From Duganella sp. CF458 (GTDB lineage Bacteria; Pseudomonadota; Gammaproteobacteria; Burkholderiales; Burkholderiaceae_D), in contig NZ_FOOF01000002.1 in NCBI RefSeq assembly GCF_900113115.1, forward strand, positions 124,001-188,000: DNA of 64,000 nucleotides, read 5' to 3'. Positions 44,994 to 54,582 of this stretch are shown in pieces. Every line of letters starts with the position of its first letter. Position 1 is the stretch's first letter. Made by a program: the position numbers and the translations under genes. The notes beneath the pieces are model-generated. The model searched no databases. It worked only from the letters and a program-made list of their open reading frames with translations, and had not been told where the DNA came from.

Positions 44994-46418
44994 TTACGCC
45001 GCGAGGCCCAGTTCAGGGATGCGTGCACGGGTGGTTTCGCGGCCCTTCAGGGTCATCCAGGCGTTGTAGGCCATCACGCACATGCCGGCCAGGTACAGCA
45101 GGCCGCCCAGGAAGCGCACCACGTAGTACGGGTAGGTGGCCTTGACGCTTTCCACGAAGGTGTAGGTCAGGGTGCCGTCGGCATTCACTGCGCGCCACAT
45201 CAGGCCTTGCATTACGCCGGCAATCCACATTGCGGCGATGTACAGGACGACGCCGATGGTGGCGACCCAGAAGTGCAGGTCGATCAACCTGGTGCTGTAC
45301 ATCCTGGTCTGGCCGGCCATGCGCGGAATCAGGTAGTAGATCGAGCCCATGGTGATGAAGCCCACCCAGCCCAGTGCGCCGCCGTGAACGTGGGCGATGC
45401 CCCAGTCGGTGTAGTGCGACAGCGCGTTGACGGTCTTGATCGACATCATCGGGCCTTCGAAGGTGGCCATGCCGTAGAAGGACAGAGACACGATCATCAG
45501 CTTCAGGATCGGGTCGGTGCGCAGCTTGTGCCATGCGCCGGAGAGGGTCATCATGCCGTTGATCATGCCGCCCCAGCTTGGCGCCAGCAGGATCAGGGAG
45601 AACACCATGCCAAGCGATTGCGCCCAGTCGGGCAGCGCGGTGTAGTGCAGGTGGTGCGGACCGGCCCACATATAGGTGAAGATCAGCGCCCAGAAGTGCA
45701 CGATCGACAGCTTGTACGAATACACAGGGCGTTCGGCCTGTTTCGGGATGAAGTAGTACACCATGCCCAGGTAGCCGGCGGTCAGGATGAAGCCCACGGC
45801 GTTGTGGCCGTACCACCACTGGATCATCGCGTCCTGCACGCCGGTGTACATGGAGTAGGACTTGAACAGCGAGGCCGGCATTGACATCGAGTTCACTACG
45901 TGCAGCAGGGTCACGGCCAGGATGTAGCCGCCGAAGAACCAGTTGGCGACGTAGATGTGCTTGACCTTGCGCTTGACGATGGTGCCGAAGAAGACCACCG
46001 CGTAGGAAACCCACACCAGGGCGATCAGGATCGAGATCGGCCATTCCAGTTCAGCGTATTCCTTGCCGCGGGTGAAACCCATTGGCAGGGTGACCACGGC
46101 GGCCAGGATCACGGCTTGCCAGCCCCAGAAGGTGAAGGCTGCCAGCTGGTCGGAGAACAGGCGCACCTGGCAGGTGCGCTGGACCACGTAGTAGGAAGTG
46201 GCGAACAGGCCGCTGATGCCGAAGGCGAAGATCACTGCATTGGTATGCAGGGGGCGCAGGCGGCCGTAGGTCAGCCAGGGAATGTCCAGGTTCAGGGCGG
46301 GCCAGGCAAGTTGGGCGGCGATGATGACGCCGACCAGCATGCCCACAACGCCCCACACTATGGTGGCGATCGCGAACTGCTTCACGACCTTGTAGTTGTA
46401 GTCCAGTGATTGATCCAC
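44994..46418 (-). CDS. ccoN: cbb3-type cytochrome c oxidase catalytic subunit CcoN
   Basis: 474 residues. Heme-copper oxidase subunit I with about 12 transmembrane helices. Conserved histidines are seen in [46 protein letters not shown] and [11 protein letters not shown]. It has a GTG start (46418), with GGAG nine bases upstream. It is the first gene of ccoNOQP-G-fixH; an FNR-type box lies upstream. This high-affinity oxidase supports respiration at low oxygen. Confidence 0.96.
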   Translation of the reverse strand: MDQSLDYNYKVVKQFAIATIVWGVVGMLVGVIIAAQLAWPALNLDIPWLTYGRLRPLHTNAVIFAFGISGLFATSYYVVQRTCQVRLFSDQLAAFTFWGWQAVILAAVVTLPMGFTRGKEYAELEWPISILIALVWVSYAVVFFGTIVKRKVKHIYVANWFFGGYILAVTLLHVVNSMSMPASLFKSYSMYTGVQDAMIQWWYGHNAVGFILTAGYLGMVYYFIPKQAERPVYSYKLSIVHFWALIFTYMWAGPHHLHYTALPDWAQSLGMVFSLILLAPSWGGMINGMMTLSGAWHKLRTDPILKLMIVSLSFYGMATFEGPMMSIKTVNALSHYTDWGIAHVHGGALGWVGFITMGSIYYLIPRMAGQTRMYSTRLIDLHFWVATIGVVLYIAAMWIAGVMQGLMWRAVNADGTLTYTFVESVKATYPYYVVRFLGGLLYLAGMCVMAYNAWMTLKGRETTRARIPELGLAA

Positions 46419-46486
46419 TTTGAATTCTCCAGGCAGACACTTTGATGAGATATGTCAAAGGTTACCTAGGAGCACTTCAAAAAAAC

Positions 46487-46500
46487 ATGACGTGGATCAA
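46487..46500 (-). promoter_or_regulatory. FNR/Anr-type box upstream of ccoN
   Basis: On the minus strand TTGATCCACGTCAT matches the FNR consensus TTGAT-N4-ATCAA at 8 of 10 positions. Its centre is about 75 bases before the ccoN start. TAACCT at 46459-46464 would be a -10 if the box sits at -41.5. The box overlaps the end of ccoS. Confidence 0.6.
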
Positions 46501-46643
46501 ATCCGGTCGTCGTCCTGTAAAACCCGGATGGCAGGACCTACCAGATCGTCGAACTGGCCATCGTCCGAAGCCTTGAAAAACAGCCATAGCGCGCCGAAAA
46601 CCAGGCCTACGCTGATGGGGATGAGCAGGTACAGCGATTCCAT
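46497..46643 (-). CDS. ccoS: cbb3 oxidase maturation protein CcoS
   Basis: 48 residues. MESLYLLIPISVGLVFGALW forms the single membrane helix, followed by FKASDDGQFDDL, the CcoS signature. CcoS is needed for insertion of heme and copper into the oxidase. It starts four bases after the end of ccoI. Small size and position between ccoI and ccoN fit the usual order. Confidence 0.9.
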   Translation of the reverse strand: MESLYLLIPISVGLVFGALWLFFKASDDGQFDDLVGPAIRVLQDDDRI

Positions 46644-46647
46644 TCTT

Positions 46648-49095
46648 TTAACCTCGGCGCAAGCGCAGCGCGTTGATAACGACGATGGCGGAGCTGGCCG
46701 CCATGCCGACTCCGGACAGCCACGGATTGAGCACACCGAAAGCTGCTGCCGGAATGGCAACGATGTTGTACAGCGTGGCCCAGGCCAGGTTCTGGCGGAT
46801 CACGCCCATGGTTTTTCTCGCGCTGCGGGCGGTATCGGCCAGCAGCGGCAGGCGGGCGTCGAGCAGCACGCAGTCGGCGTGTACTTGTGCCAAGGTTGCA
46901 CCGCTGCCCATTGCGAACGAGACATCGGCTGCGCTGAGGACGGCGGCGTCGTTGATCCCGTCGCCCACCATCGCCACCACTTCGCCCTGCGCTTGCAGGG
47001 CCTGGACATATGCCAGTTTTTCGTCCGGCAGGCAGTCGCCGATGGCTTTCTTGATGCCCAATTGTCCCGCCACGCTGTCGGCGAGCGCCTGCTGGTCGCC
47101 GCTCAGCAGGACAACCTCCTTGCCGAGCCGCTGGAAGTAGTCGATCGTCTGCCGCGCATCCGGCCGCAGCGCGTCCGAGACCAGGAAGCGTCCCAGCCAG
47201 CGGCCATGCATGCCCAGCCACACAGTCGTCATCGGCGCATCGTCCGCGGCTACCCGGCCCAAAGACGGCGCGGCGCAACCCGCGATGCCGGCAACGTAGG
47301 CCGCGCTGCCGAGGCGGTAGCGGATGCCATTCACCATGCCTTCCATGCCCTGCCCCGCCAGTTCCTGCAATCCGGTGGCGTTCGCCGCGCCGGCGCCATG
47401 GGCGTCCGCCGAAGCGCCGATCGCCCGCGCAATCGGGTGAGCGCTGCCGGTTTCCAGTGCCGCCGCCACGCGCAGGACGCCAATGATCCGCGCGCCGTCG
47501 ATCGCATCGACACTCTGCACGGTTGGACGGCCTTCCGTCAGTGTGCCGGTCTTGTCGAACACGATATGCGTGGCGCGGTGCAACGTCTCCAGCACGTGCG
47601 GCTGCACCACCAACGACCCCTTGCGAAGCAGGCGGTCGGTCGCCGCAGCCAGGGCCGACGGCGTGGCCAGCGACAAGGCGCATGGGCAGGACACCACCAG
47701 CACCGCAATCGCCACCGACCATGCGCGCGAGGCATCATGCCAGTACCAGAAACCAAGGCTGGCCGCAGCGAACAACAGCAGCGCAGCCACGAACCAGGAT
47801 GCAGTACGGTCCGCCCATTGTGCGATCTGCGGCTTGGCGCTGCCGGCGCGTTCAATCAGCTTGAGCAGGCCGGCCAGCGTGCTCTCGCGGGCAGGCTTCT
47901 CGACACGCAGCACGACCGGACCGCCCGCGTTGACGGCGCCGCCGGGAATCGCATCGCCGACAAGCTTGCGCTGCGGGGCGCTCTCGCCGGTCAGCAGCGA
48001 CAGGTCGACAGCCGTGCTGCCCTCCACGACCACGCAATCGGCGGCCACCGCCTCGCCGCCTTTGACGATGATATGGTCGCCGGCGGCCAGCACGCTGGCG
48101 GGTACGGTGGACGCATCGCGCAGGTCCGGCCAGGCCGCCATGCGCTGCGCCATCTCCGGCACGCCATGGCGCAGGCGCGTCAAAGCGCTGGCCGCTTTGC
48201 GCCGCGCCACCATTTCCAGGTAGCGGCTGGCGAGCAGCAGGAAGATGAACATGGTGACGGAGTCGTAATACACTGCGCCATGACCGCGGAAGGTCGACAC
48301 CGCGCTGCCGATGAAAGCTGCCGTGATGCCGAGCGCAACCGGCACGTCCATGCCCAGCACGCGGCCTTTCAGGCTGGCCCAGGCGCCTTTCAGGAAAGGC
48401 TGGGCGGAGTAGGCGATGGCGGGCAGCGTCAGGAGCAGGCTGGCCCAGCGCATCAGGCTTGCCATGCCGGCATCCAGCGTGCCATCGTCGCCGGCCATGT
48501 ATTCGGGCGCGACGTACATCATCACCTGCATCATCGACAGGCCGGCCACGAAGAGCTGGCGGCCCAGCGTGCGGCTGGCTTTCTGCAGCTGCGCGTCATG
48601 ACGGGTGGTGTCGTAAGGCCAGGCGTTGTAACCGATGCCACGCACGGCTTCCAGCAGTGCAGCCGCGGTGGTCTTGTCCTTGTCCCAGCGGATGAACAGC
48701 TTTTCGGTTGCGACATTGAGGTTGGCCTGCTGTACGCCGTCCACCTGGCGCAGGCGGTGCTCGATCAGCCACACGCAGGCGACGCAGCGGATGCCTTCCA
48801 CCAGCAAGGTGGTTTCGTGCGTGTCGCCATCGCAAATGATGTTGGGGTCGTCTTCCGGCAGCGCGAGCGCGGCCGGCACCAGCGTAGCGGCGACGCCGGC
48901 TTCACCAGGCGCGGCGAAACCGGTCCGCTCGCGGTAATAGCTCGTCTGGCCGATATCGACAATGGTTTGCGCCACTGCCGCGCAGCCAGGACAGCACATG
49001 GCGCGGTTGACGCCTTCGATGCTTACATGCCAGTCGGCGCTTGCCGCCACAGGCTGGCCGCAATGGAAGCAGGCAGCAATCTCGTTCATCATCAT
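46648..49095 (-). CDS. ccoI: Copper-translocating P-type ATPase CcoI
   Basis: 815 residues. Copper exporter that supplies the cbb3 oxidase. An N-terminal cysteine-rich zinc-ribbon-like part (CFHCGQPV, MCCPGCAAV) is followed by a heavy-metal domain with GIRCVACVWLIE. The membrane part has the CPC motif VVSCPCALSLATPSA. The P-domain has DKTGTLTEG near residue 500 and the hinge GDGINDAA near residue 700. The start at 49095 gives an ATGA overlap with the upstream gene; ATGs at 49092 and 49089 are equally possible. Confidence 0.95.
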   Translation of the reverse strand: MMMNEIAACFHCGQPVAASADWHVSIEGVNRAMCCPGCAAVAQTIVDIGQTSYYRERTGFAAPGEAGVAATLVPAALALPEDDPNIICDGDTHETTLLVEGIRCVACVWLIEHRLRQVDGVQQANLNVATEKLFIRWDKDKTTAAALLEAVRGIGYNAWPYDTTRHDAQLQKASRTLGRQLFVAGLSMMQVMMYVAPEYMAGDDGTLDAGMASLMRWASLLLTLPAIAYSAQPFLKGAWASLKGRVLGMDVPVALGITAAFIGSAVSTFRGHGAVYYDSVTMFIFLLLASRYLEMVARRKAASALTRLRHGVPEMAQRMAAWPDLRDASTVPASVLAAGDHIIVKGGEAVAADCVVVEGSTAVDLSLLTGESAPQRKLVGDAIPGGAVNAGGPVVLRVEKPARESTLAGLLKLIERAGSAKPQIAQWADRTASWFVAALLLFAAASLGFWYWHDASRAWSVAIAVLVVSCPCALSLATPSALAAATDRLLRKGSLVVQPHVLETLHRATHIVFDKTGTLTEGRPTVQSVDAIDGARIIGVLRVAAALETGSAHPIARAIGASADAHGAGAANATGLQELAGQGMEGMVNGIRYRLGSAAYVAGIAGCAAPSLGRVAADDAPMTTVWLGMHGRWLGRFLVSDALRPDARQTIDYFQRLGKEVVLLSGDQQALADSVAGQLGIKKAIGDCLPDEKLAYVQALQAQGEVVAMVGDGINDAAVLSAADVSFAMGSGATLAQVHADCVLLDARLPLLADTARSARKTMGVIRQNLAWATLYNIVAIPAAAFGVLNPWLSGVGMAASSAIVVINALRLRRG

Positions 49096-49874
49096 GGCTG
49101 CACCGTCAGGCAAAGGACATCGAACCACGCATGCCGGCCGCCTGCAGCGCGGGCCAGGCCGAGGATCCCGAACCCAAGCACCAGCAGGCCACAGGCCACG
49201 CGTACCGAACGTTTCTGGAAGTACTGGCGCAGCTTCGCGCCCGCCATGCCCATCGCAAGCAGCATCGGCAACGTTCCCAGGCCGAAGGCGGCCATCACCA
49301 GCGCGCCATCGAGCGCCGAGCCGGACAGCATGGCAGTCAGCAACATGCTGTAGACCATCCCGCAAGGCACCCAGCCCCACAGGCCGCCCAGTGCCAGCGC
49401 CTTCAAGGCCATATCCATCGGAACCAGCGGCTTGACGAGCGGCTGCACGCGACGCCACAGGACGCCGCCCGCCGCTTCAACGCGAGCCAGGCCGCGCCAG
49501 GCGTCCATCAGGTAGAGGCCCATCGCAACCAGCATCAGGTTGGCCAGCCAGTACGCGACCATCTGCGCCGAAGCCATCTGCGCCAGGCTGGCGACGCTGC
49601 CGGCGATGCCGCCTGCAATGGCGCCGGCCAGCATATAGCTGCCAATGCGGCCGGTGTTATAGGCCAGGACGTGAACAAGTCCTTCTGCGTTGGCGCCAGC
49701 CCATGACATGGCGGCGGTCCCGCCTATATCCATCCGTGCGATCGGGATCACGCGTGCGTGCGCCGGCGCGGCGGACCGACCGCCAACGCTGAACGCGCCG
49801 ACGATGCCGCCGCACATGCCGGCGCAATGCACACTGCCGGCCAGGCCGGCAATCAGGATGGGCAGCAGGTTCAT
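49092..49874 (-). CDS. SafE/UreH-like transmembrane protein linked to cbb3 assembly
   Basis: 260 residues. Six hydrophobic helices with paired cysteine motifs GSVHCAGMCGG and WGWVPCGMVYS. This is the sulfite-exporter TauE/SafE or UreH-like transmembrane domain often found next to ccoI in betaproteobacteria. The Cys pairs suggest copper or thiol-redox transfer across the membrane, as in DsbD-like proteins. Between hemN and ccoI, with a 4-base overlap to the latter. Confidence 0.87.
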   Translation of the reverse strand: MNLLPILIAGLAGSVHCAGMCGGIVGAFSVGGRSAAPAHARVIPIARMDIGGTAAMSWAGANAEGLVHVLAYNTGRIGSYMLAGAIAGGIAGSVASLAQMASAQMVAYWLANLMLVAMGLYLMDAWRGLARVEAAGGVLWRRVQPLVKPLVPMDMALKALALGGLWGWVPCGMVYSMLLTAMLSGSALDGALVMAAFGLGTLPMLLAMGMAGAKLRQYFQKRSVRVACGLLVLGFGILGLARAAGGRHAWFDVLCLTVQP

Positions 49875-49881
49875 GGCCTCC

Positions 49882-51312
49882 TCAAATGGTGCGCGAGAAG
49901 CGCAGCGGATGCACCTGGCCCGGTGCCGTCCCGGCAGCGCGGTCGGCAGTCAGGTGGCGGTCGAATACCATGCAGATGTTGCGGATCAGCAGACGGCCCT
50001 TTGGCGTGACGGAAATCCAGTCATCCTCGATCGCCAGCAAGCCATCGCGCTCGAACTCGCGCAGCTTTTGCAGTTCCTTGGCGAAGTACTGGTTGAAGCG
50101 GATCGGGTAGCCCAGTTCCAGCGCAGAAATCGACAGCTCGAAATTGCACATCAGATTCTGGATCACCATGCGGCGCAGCAGGTCGTCGTTGTCCATGGCA
50201 TAACCGCGTGCGATCGGCAGGCGCCCTTCGTCCAGGCGTGCATAGTAGTCGTCCAGCGTCTTCTCGTTCTGGCTGTAGGTGCCGTTCACCGAGCTGATGG
50301 CCGACACGCCCAGCGCCACCAGGTCGGTTTCGGCGTGGGTCGAATAGCCCTGGAAGTTGCGGTGCAGGCGGCCCTGGCGCTGTGCCACGGCGAGGTCGTC
50401 GTCCGGTTTGGCGAAATGGTCCATGCCGATGTAGACATAGCCGGCCTTGGTCAGGCGCTCGATGCACAGCGCCAGCATGTCCAGCTTCACGGCTGGCGTT
50501 GGCAGCTCGTCATCCGCAATGCGGCGCTGCGGCTTGAACAGGTGCGGCATGTGCGCGTAGTTGTACAGCGCGATACGGTCAGGGTTGGCCTCGATCACCT
50601 TGTCCATCGTTGCCTGCATGGTGGTCATGCTTTGCTTCGGCAGGCCGTAGATCAGGTCCACGCTGATGGAGCGGAAGCCGGCGTCGCGCGCAGCCTGGAT
50701 CACGGCCAGGGTTTCTTCGGCAGGCTGGATGCGGTTGACCGCCTTCTGCACCTCGGGATCGAAGTCCTGCACGCCCATGCTGACGCGGTTGAAGCCCTGC
50801 TTGCGCAGGGTATGGATGCGCTCCGCATCGACGGTGCGCGGATCGATCTCGATCGAGTACTCGCCTTCTTCGTCCGGCGCGAATTCGAAGTGCTTGCGCA
50901 TATGTGCCAGCAACTCGCCCATTTGTTCGTCGCTCAGGTAGGTTGGAGTGCCGCCGCCGAAGTGCAGCTGCTCCACGCGGTTCATGCCGGCGAACAGCTT
51001 GCCCTGCATATCGATTTCCTGTTTCAGGTAGCCGAGGTAGGTGACCGCCTTGCTGCGGTCCTTGGTCACCACCTTATTGCAGGCGCAGTAGTAGCAGACC
51101 ACGTTGCAGAACGGGATATGCACATACAGCGACAACGGTGCGCGCGCGCCGCGCATGCGCAGGTTGGCTTGCGCCTCGAGGAAGCTGGAGTAGCTGAAGT
51201 CCGGCTTGAAACGGTCGGCCGTCGGATACGAGGTGTAGCGCGGGCCGGAAGTGCTCATGCGGCTGATCAGCTCTGCATCAAACTGTACGGTTGGTTCTGC
51301 AATGGTATTCAT
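49882..51312 (-). CDS. hemN: Oxygen-independent coproporphyrinogen III dehydrogenase HemN
   Basis: 476 residues. Radical-SAM enzyme that makes protoporphyrinogen IX without oxygen. The cluster motif CNVVCYYCACNK (C-x3-C-x2-C) is near residue 70, HFGGGTPTYLS follows, and the C-terminal HemN domain contains the expected MDHFAKPDDDLAVAQ. It supplies heme for the cbb3 oxidase at low oxygen. Starts at 51312, 17 bases after the chemoreceptor gene. Confidence 0.95.
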   Translation of the reverse strand: MNTIAEPTVQFDAELISRMSTSGPRYTSYPTADRFKPDFSYSSFLEAQANLRMRGARAPLSLYVHIPFCNVVCYYCACNKVVTKDRSKAVTYLGYLKQEIDMQGKLFAGMNRVEQLHFGGGTPTYLSDEQMGELLAHMRKHFEFAPDEEGEYSIEIDPRTVDAERIHTLRKQGFNRVSMGVQDFDPEVQKAVNRIQPAEETLAVIQAARDAGFRSISVDLIYGLPKQSMTTMQATMDKVIEANPDRIALYNYAHMPHLFKPQRRIADDELPTPAVKLDMLALCIERLTKAGYVYIGMDHFAKPDDDLAVAQRQGRLHRNFQGYSTHAETDLVALGVSAISSVNGTYSQNEKTLDDYYARLDEGRLPIARGYAMDNDDLLRRMVIQNLMCNFELSISALELGYPIRFNQYFAKELQKLREFERDGLLAIEDDWISVTPKGRLLIRNICMVFDRHLTADRAAGTAPGQVHPLRFSRTI

Positions 51313-51329
51313 GATTTTCTCGTTCGGTC

Positions 51330-52982
51330 TCAGGCTGCCAGGCGTTTCGGCGCCTGGCGGATTTGCTGCGCGCTGCGTGCCGCATGGACAGCCGCCAGGC
51401 GCGCGTGACGGGGGCGTTCGAATTTGAACAGGCTGAAGGCGTCGCGCAGGTGGCCGGCTTCATCGGCCAGGCTGACTGCCGCTGCGGCAGCTTCTTCGAC
51501 CAGGCCGGCGTTCTGCTGCGTCACCTGGTCCATGTGGTTGACGGCCTGGTTGACCTGGTCGACGCCGATGCTCTGCTCGCGCGATGCGGTGGAAATCTCG
51601 TGCATGATGGTGGTGACCTGCTTGACCGAGTTCACCACCTGGTCCATGGTGGCGCCGGCGCGCTGTGCGCGCTCCATGCCGGTGCTGACTTTTTCCACCG
51701 AGATCTCGATCAGCTGCTTGATGTCCTTGGCGGCAGCGGAGGAACGTTGCGCCAGGTTGCGCACCTCGCTCGCCACCACGGCGAAGCCACGGCCCTGCTC
51801 ACCGGCACGTGCCGCTTCGACGGCGGCGTTCAGCGCCAGGATATTGGTCTGGAAGGCGATCCCTTCAATCAGGCCGATGATGTCGACCACGCGCCTGGAG
51901 GAAGTGTTGATCTCGTCCATCGTCGCGATCACTTCGGACACGATTTCGCCGCCCTGCTCCGCCACGTCGGAAGCGCTGACTGCCAGCGCGTTCGCTTCCA
52001 TCGAGTTCTCGGCATTCGCTTTCACGGTCGACGAGAATTCTTCGATGCTGGAAGCGGTCTTTTCCAGGCTGGCGGCCTGCGACTCGGTACGGCCGGCCAG
52101 GTCGGCGTTGCCGGCGGCGATCTGCTTGGTCGCCACGGCCATCGCATCGATGTTGAAGCGCACGTCGCGGATGGTGGCGATCAGGTTGTTGTTCATCTGC
52201 TGCAGGGCGCGCAGCAACTGGCCCATTTCGTCGGTGCTGTCGGTATCGAAGGAGCCGCTCAGGTCCCCGGCGGCAATCAGGCGCGCGCCGTCCAGTGCAC
52301 GCTCCAGCGGCTCCAGCATGCTGGACCGCAGCGTGTACCACAGGAAGACGTTGATCAGGAAGCCGACAGCCGTGGCGCCGAAGATGCCCCAGCGCGTCAG
52401 TTCGCTGGTGCCGTCGGCAAACAGCGCGGCGCCGCAGACGGCGATCTGCAGCACATTGACCACGCTGGTGGCCAGCCAGATGCGCATCGCCAGCGATACA
52501 TGGCTCAGGCGTGCCGCCACGTTCGACAGGCCCAGGCGCACGATCTGGCCATTCTTGATGCGGATATTGCGCTCGCCGGCATTGAGTTTGCGGTAAGCCT
52601 CGGCTGCGGCGGCAACCTGGCTGCGCTCGGCCTTGGTACGCACCGACATATAGCCGGTGCTGCGGCCGTTTTCCTTGATCGGGGTGATGTTGGCTTTGAC
52701 CCAGTAGAAATCGCCGTTCTTGCAGCGGTTCTTCACCAGGCCGGTCCAGGGGATGCCGGCGCGGATGGTTTGCCACAGGTCGGCAAACGCTTCGGGCGGC
52801 ATGTCCGGGTGGCGGATGATGTTTTGCGGCTGGCCAATCAGCTCCGCGGCGGAGAAGCCGCTGATGTGCTCGAAGTAAGGATTGACGTAGACGATATTGC
52901 CTTCCAGGTCAGTCTTGGAGACGATCGCCTGGTCTTCGTCCAGCTCTACTTCCTGATTGCTTACCGGTACATTCTTACGCAT
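51330..52982 (-). CDS. Aer-like PAS-containing methyl-accepting chemotaxis protein
   Basis: 550 residues. An N-terminal PAS domain (about 20-115) of Aer type: DLEGNIVYVNPYFEHISGF and NGDFYWVKANITPI. Two membrane segments (about 165-215), HAMP, then the MCP signalling domain with GIAFQTNILALNAAVEAARAGEQGRGFAVVASEVR. The Aer-type PAS binds FAD and senses redox, so the receptor probably steers aerotaxis. The start MRKNVPV (52982) follows AGGGGG. An FNR-type box sits upstream at the right spacing, linking it to the oxygen regulon with hemN and cco genes. Confidence 0.92.
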   Translation of the reverse strand: MRKNVPVSNQEVELDEDQAIVSKTDLEGNIVYVNPYFEHISGFSAAELIGQPQNIIRHPDMPPEAFADLWQTIRAGIPWTGLVKNRCKNGDFYWVKANITPIKENGRSTGYMSVRTKAERSQVAAAAEAYRKLNAGERNIRIKNGQIVRLGLSNVAARLSHVSLAMRIWLATSVVNVLQIAVCGAALFADGTSELTRWGIFGATAVGFLINVFLWYTLRSSMLEPLERALDGARLIAAGDLSGSFDTDSTDEMGQLLRALQQMNNNLIATIRDVRFNIDAMAVATKQIAAGNADLAGRTESQAASLEKTASSIEEFSSTVKANAENSMEANALAVSASDVAEQGGEIVSEVIATMDEINTSSRRVVDIIGLIEGIAFQTNILALNAAVEAARAGEQGRGFAVVASEVRNLAQRSSAAAKDIKQLIEISVEKVSTGMERAQRAGATMDQVVNSVKQVTTIMHEISTASREQSIGVDQVNQAVNHMDQVTQQNAGLVEEAAAAAVSLADEAGHLRDAFSLFKFERPRHARLAAVHAARSAQQIRQAPKRLAA

Positions 52983-53031
52983 CGCGCGCCCCCTGTTGAC
53001 TTTCTTGCTATAACGCAAGATCACAGGGATA

Positions 53032-53073
53032 AGTCTAGGGACTTGGGCGCGCTTTTTTAATGATGTAGATCAA
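53032..53073 (-). promoter_or_regulatory. FNR-dependent class-II promoter before the Aer-like receptor
   Basis: The minus strand TTGATCTACATCAT (53060-53073) matches the FNR consensus at 9 of 10 positions. TAGACT (53032-53037) lies at the place expected for a -10 when the box is centred at -41.5. The predicted start is about 53025, 43 bases before the ATG at 52982. Confidence 0.72.
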
Positions 53074-53092
53074 ATCTGGCTGGGTTGGCCTG

Positions 53093-53500
53093 TCAGGCCG
53101 CTTCCGCCGGGATTGCCGAACTGTCACGCACATTCTTTTGCACTGCCACGGCAGCGAACAGGCTCAGCGCGAATGCCATGCCATAAAAGCCCTTTTCGCT
53201 GAGCGTGAGGGTGGCGTTCCACATCCCGATACCCAACAGCAGGATGGCGGCCCCGGTCGAAACCCAGCACAGGCCGAAGTACATATTCGACACGCGGATG
53301 CCTTCCACCTTGTCGCGTACCGATTTCTGCAACGAAACGGCCGAGAACAGGCCGTACAGCAGCAGGGTCAGGTAATAACCTTTCTCGTTCAGCGGCATCT
53401 GGGCATTCCACAATCCGGCGAGGAAGGCGCCGGCGCCCAGCAGCAAAGCGCTCCAGGAGGCGCCGACAAAGGCGCCGGAAGGTCGGTGATGGGTCGACAT
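53093..53500 (-). CDS. YiaA/YiaB-family inner-membrane protein
   Basis: 135 residues with four hydrophobic helices in two related halves: NEKGYYLTLLLYGLFSAVSLQKSVRDK and SEKGFYGMAFALSLFAAVAVQKNVRD. This internal duplication and the EKG(Y/F)Y motif define the YiaAB domain. Function unknown. It ends upstream of the FNR box of the chemoreceptor. Confidence 0.88.
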   Translation of the reverse strand: MSTHHRPSGAFVGASWSALLLGAGAFLAGLWNAQMPLNEKGYYLTLLLYGLFSAVSLQKSVRDKVEGIRVSNMYFGLCWVSTGAAILLLGIGMWNATLTLSEKGFYGMAFALSLFAAVAVQKNVRDSSAIPAEAA

Positions 53501-53544
53501 AGGGTCTCCTTGTTAAAAATCACAGTGTGCCGCCGGCCCGGCGT

Positions 53545-54474
53545 TCAGCGTTTGACCGCGCTCAACAGTTTGCCGCCGATGGTGACGACCGCCAGCACGA
53601 TGGCGCCGGCAATCACACCGCCGATGGCGTCCAGCACGGACGGGGTGACGGCAGCCAGCAGGGGGCCAACGCCGCCCACCGAGCCGGCAGCTTCGGCCGC
53701 GTGGTGGATCAGGTCATGGGCACCAGGGATGCCATGGGTCAGGATGCCGCCACCGACCATGAACATGGCCACGGTACCGGCCACCGACAGGAATTTCATC
53801 AGCTTGGGCGCTGCGGCCAGCAGGACACGGCCCAGGGCCTGCACGCCGGCACCGGCGCGCTTGGTCAGGTAGAGGCCGGCATCGTCCATCTTCACGATGG
53901 CGCCCACCAGGCCATACACGCCAATCGTCATCACGACGGCGATACCAACCAGCACTGTCACCTGCTGCATGAAGGTCGCGGCAGCCACGGTGCCCAGGGC
54001 AATCACGATGATCTCGGCCGACAGGATGAAGTCGGTGCGCACGGCGCCCTTGATCTTGTCCTTTTCCATTGCAACAAGATCAACACTCTGGTTCGCGTCC
54101 AGCAATTCCTTGTGGTGCTGATCGTCTTCCGCCTGCGAGTGCAGGAATTTGTGGGCAATCTTCTCGAAACCCTCGAAGCACAGGTAGGCACCGCCCAGCA
54201 TCAGCAGCGGGGTGATGGCCCATGGCGCGAAATAGCTGATTGCCAGCGCAGCAGGCACCAGGATCGCCTTGTTGATCATAGAACCCTTCGCTACTGCCCA
54301 AACAACAGGCAGTTCACGGTCGGCTTGCACGCCGGCGACCTGTTGCGCGTTCAGCGCCAGGTCGTCGCCCAGTACACCCGCGGTCTTCTTGGCCGCCACT
54401 TTGCTCATGGCAGCCACGTCATCCAGGATGGTGGCAATATCGTCGATCAGTGCAAGCAGGCTGGAACCGGCCAT
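53545..54474 (-). CDS. DUF808 family (YedI-like) membrane protein
   Basis: 309 residues. The N-terminus [33 protein letters not shown] and the middle [42 protein letters not shown] are the DUF808 signature (landmarks over residues 1-120). Five or six hydrophobic segments follow, rich in Gly and Val. The start at 54474 begins the family signature. Function unknown; a divergent LysE gene lies 108 bases upstream. Confidence 0.9.
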   Translation of the reverse strand: MAGSSLLALIDDIATILDDVAAMSKVAAKKTAGVLGDDLALNAQQVAGVQADRELPVVWAVAKGSMINKAILVPAALAISYFAPWAITPLLMLGGAYLCFEGFEKIAHKFLHSQAEDDQHHKELLDANQSVDLVAMEKDKIKGAVRTDFILSAEIIVIALGTVAAATFMQQVTVLVGIAVVMTIGVYGLVGAIVKMDDAGLYLTKRAGAGVQALGRVLLAAAPKLMKFLSVAGTVAMFMVGGGILTHGIPGAHDLIHHAAEAAGSVGGVGPLLAAVTPSVLDAIGGVIAGAIVLAVVTIGGKLLSAVKR

Positions 54475-54549
54475 TCGTCTAACTCCAAAGAAAAAATTAC
54501 AGGATCGACAATCTAACACGCCGCCGCTGTGAGCGGGCCCCTTCAACGC

Positions 54550-54555
54550 TACAAT
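54550..54555 (+). promoter_or_regulatory. -10 element before the LysE gene
   Basis: TACAAT lies 28 bases before the ATG at 54583, in the 108-base spacer to the divergent DUF808 gene. No strong -35 is seen at 17 bases. Confidence 0.4.
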
Positions 54556-54582
54556 GAACTCTTTATTCGTCGGTAATCGGTC

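Noticed and set aside
46440..46460. Inverted repeat CTTTGA-N9-TCAAAG before ccoN as a second FNR site
   Set aside because: Arms resemble FNR half-sites but the 9-base spacer does not fit the 4-base spacer of FNR boxes. It may be chance.
46420..49353. A 977-codon open frame on the plus strand opposite ccoI
   Set aside because: It is antisense to ccoI, whose P-type ATPase motifs are unmistakable. The antisense product is rich in Arg, Gln and His without domains.
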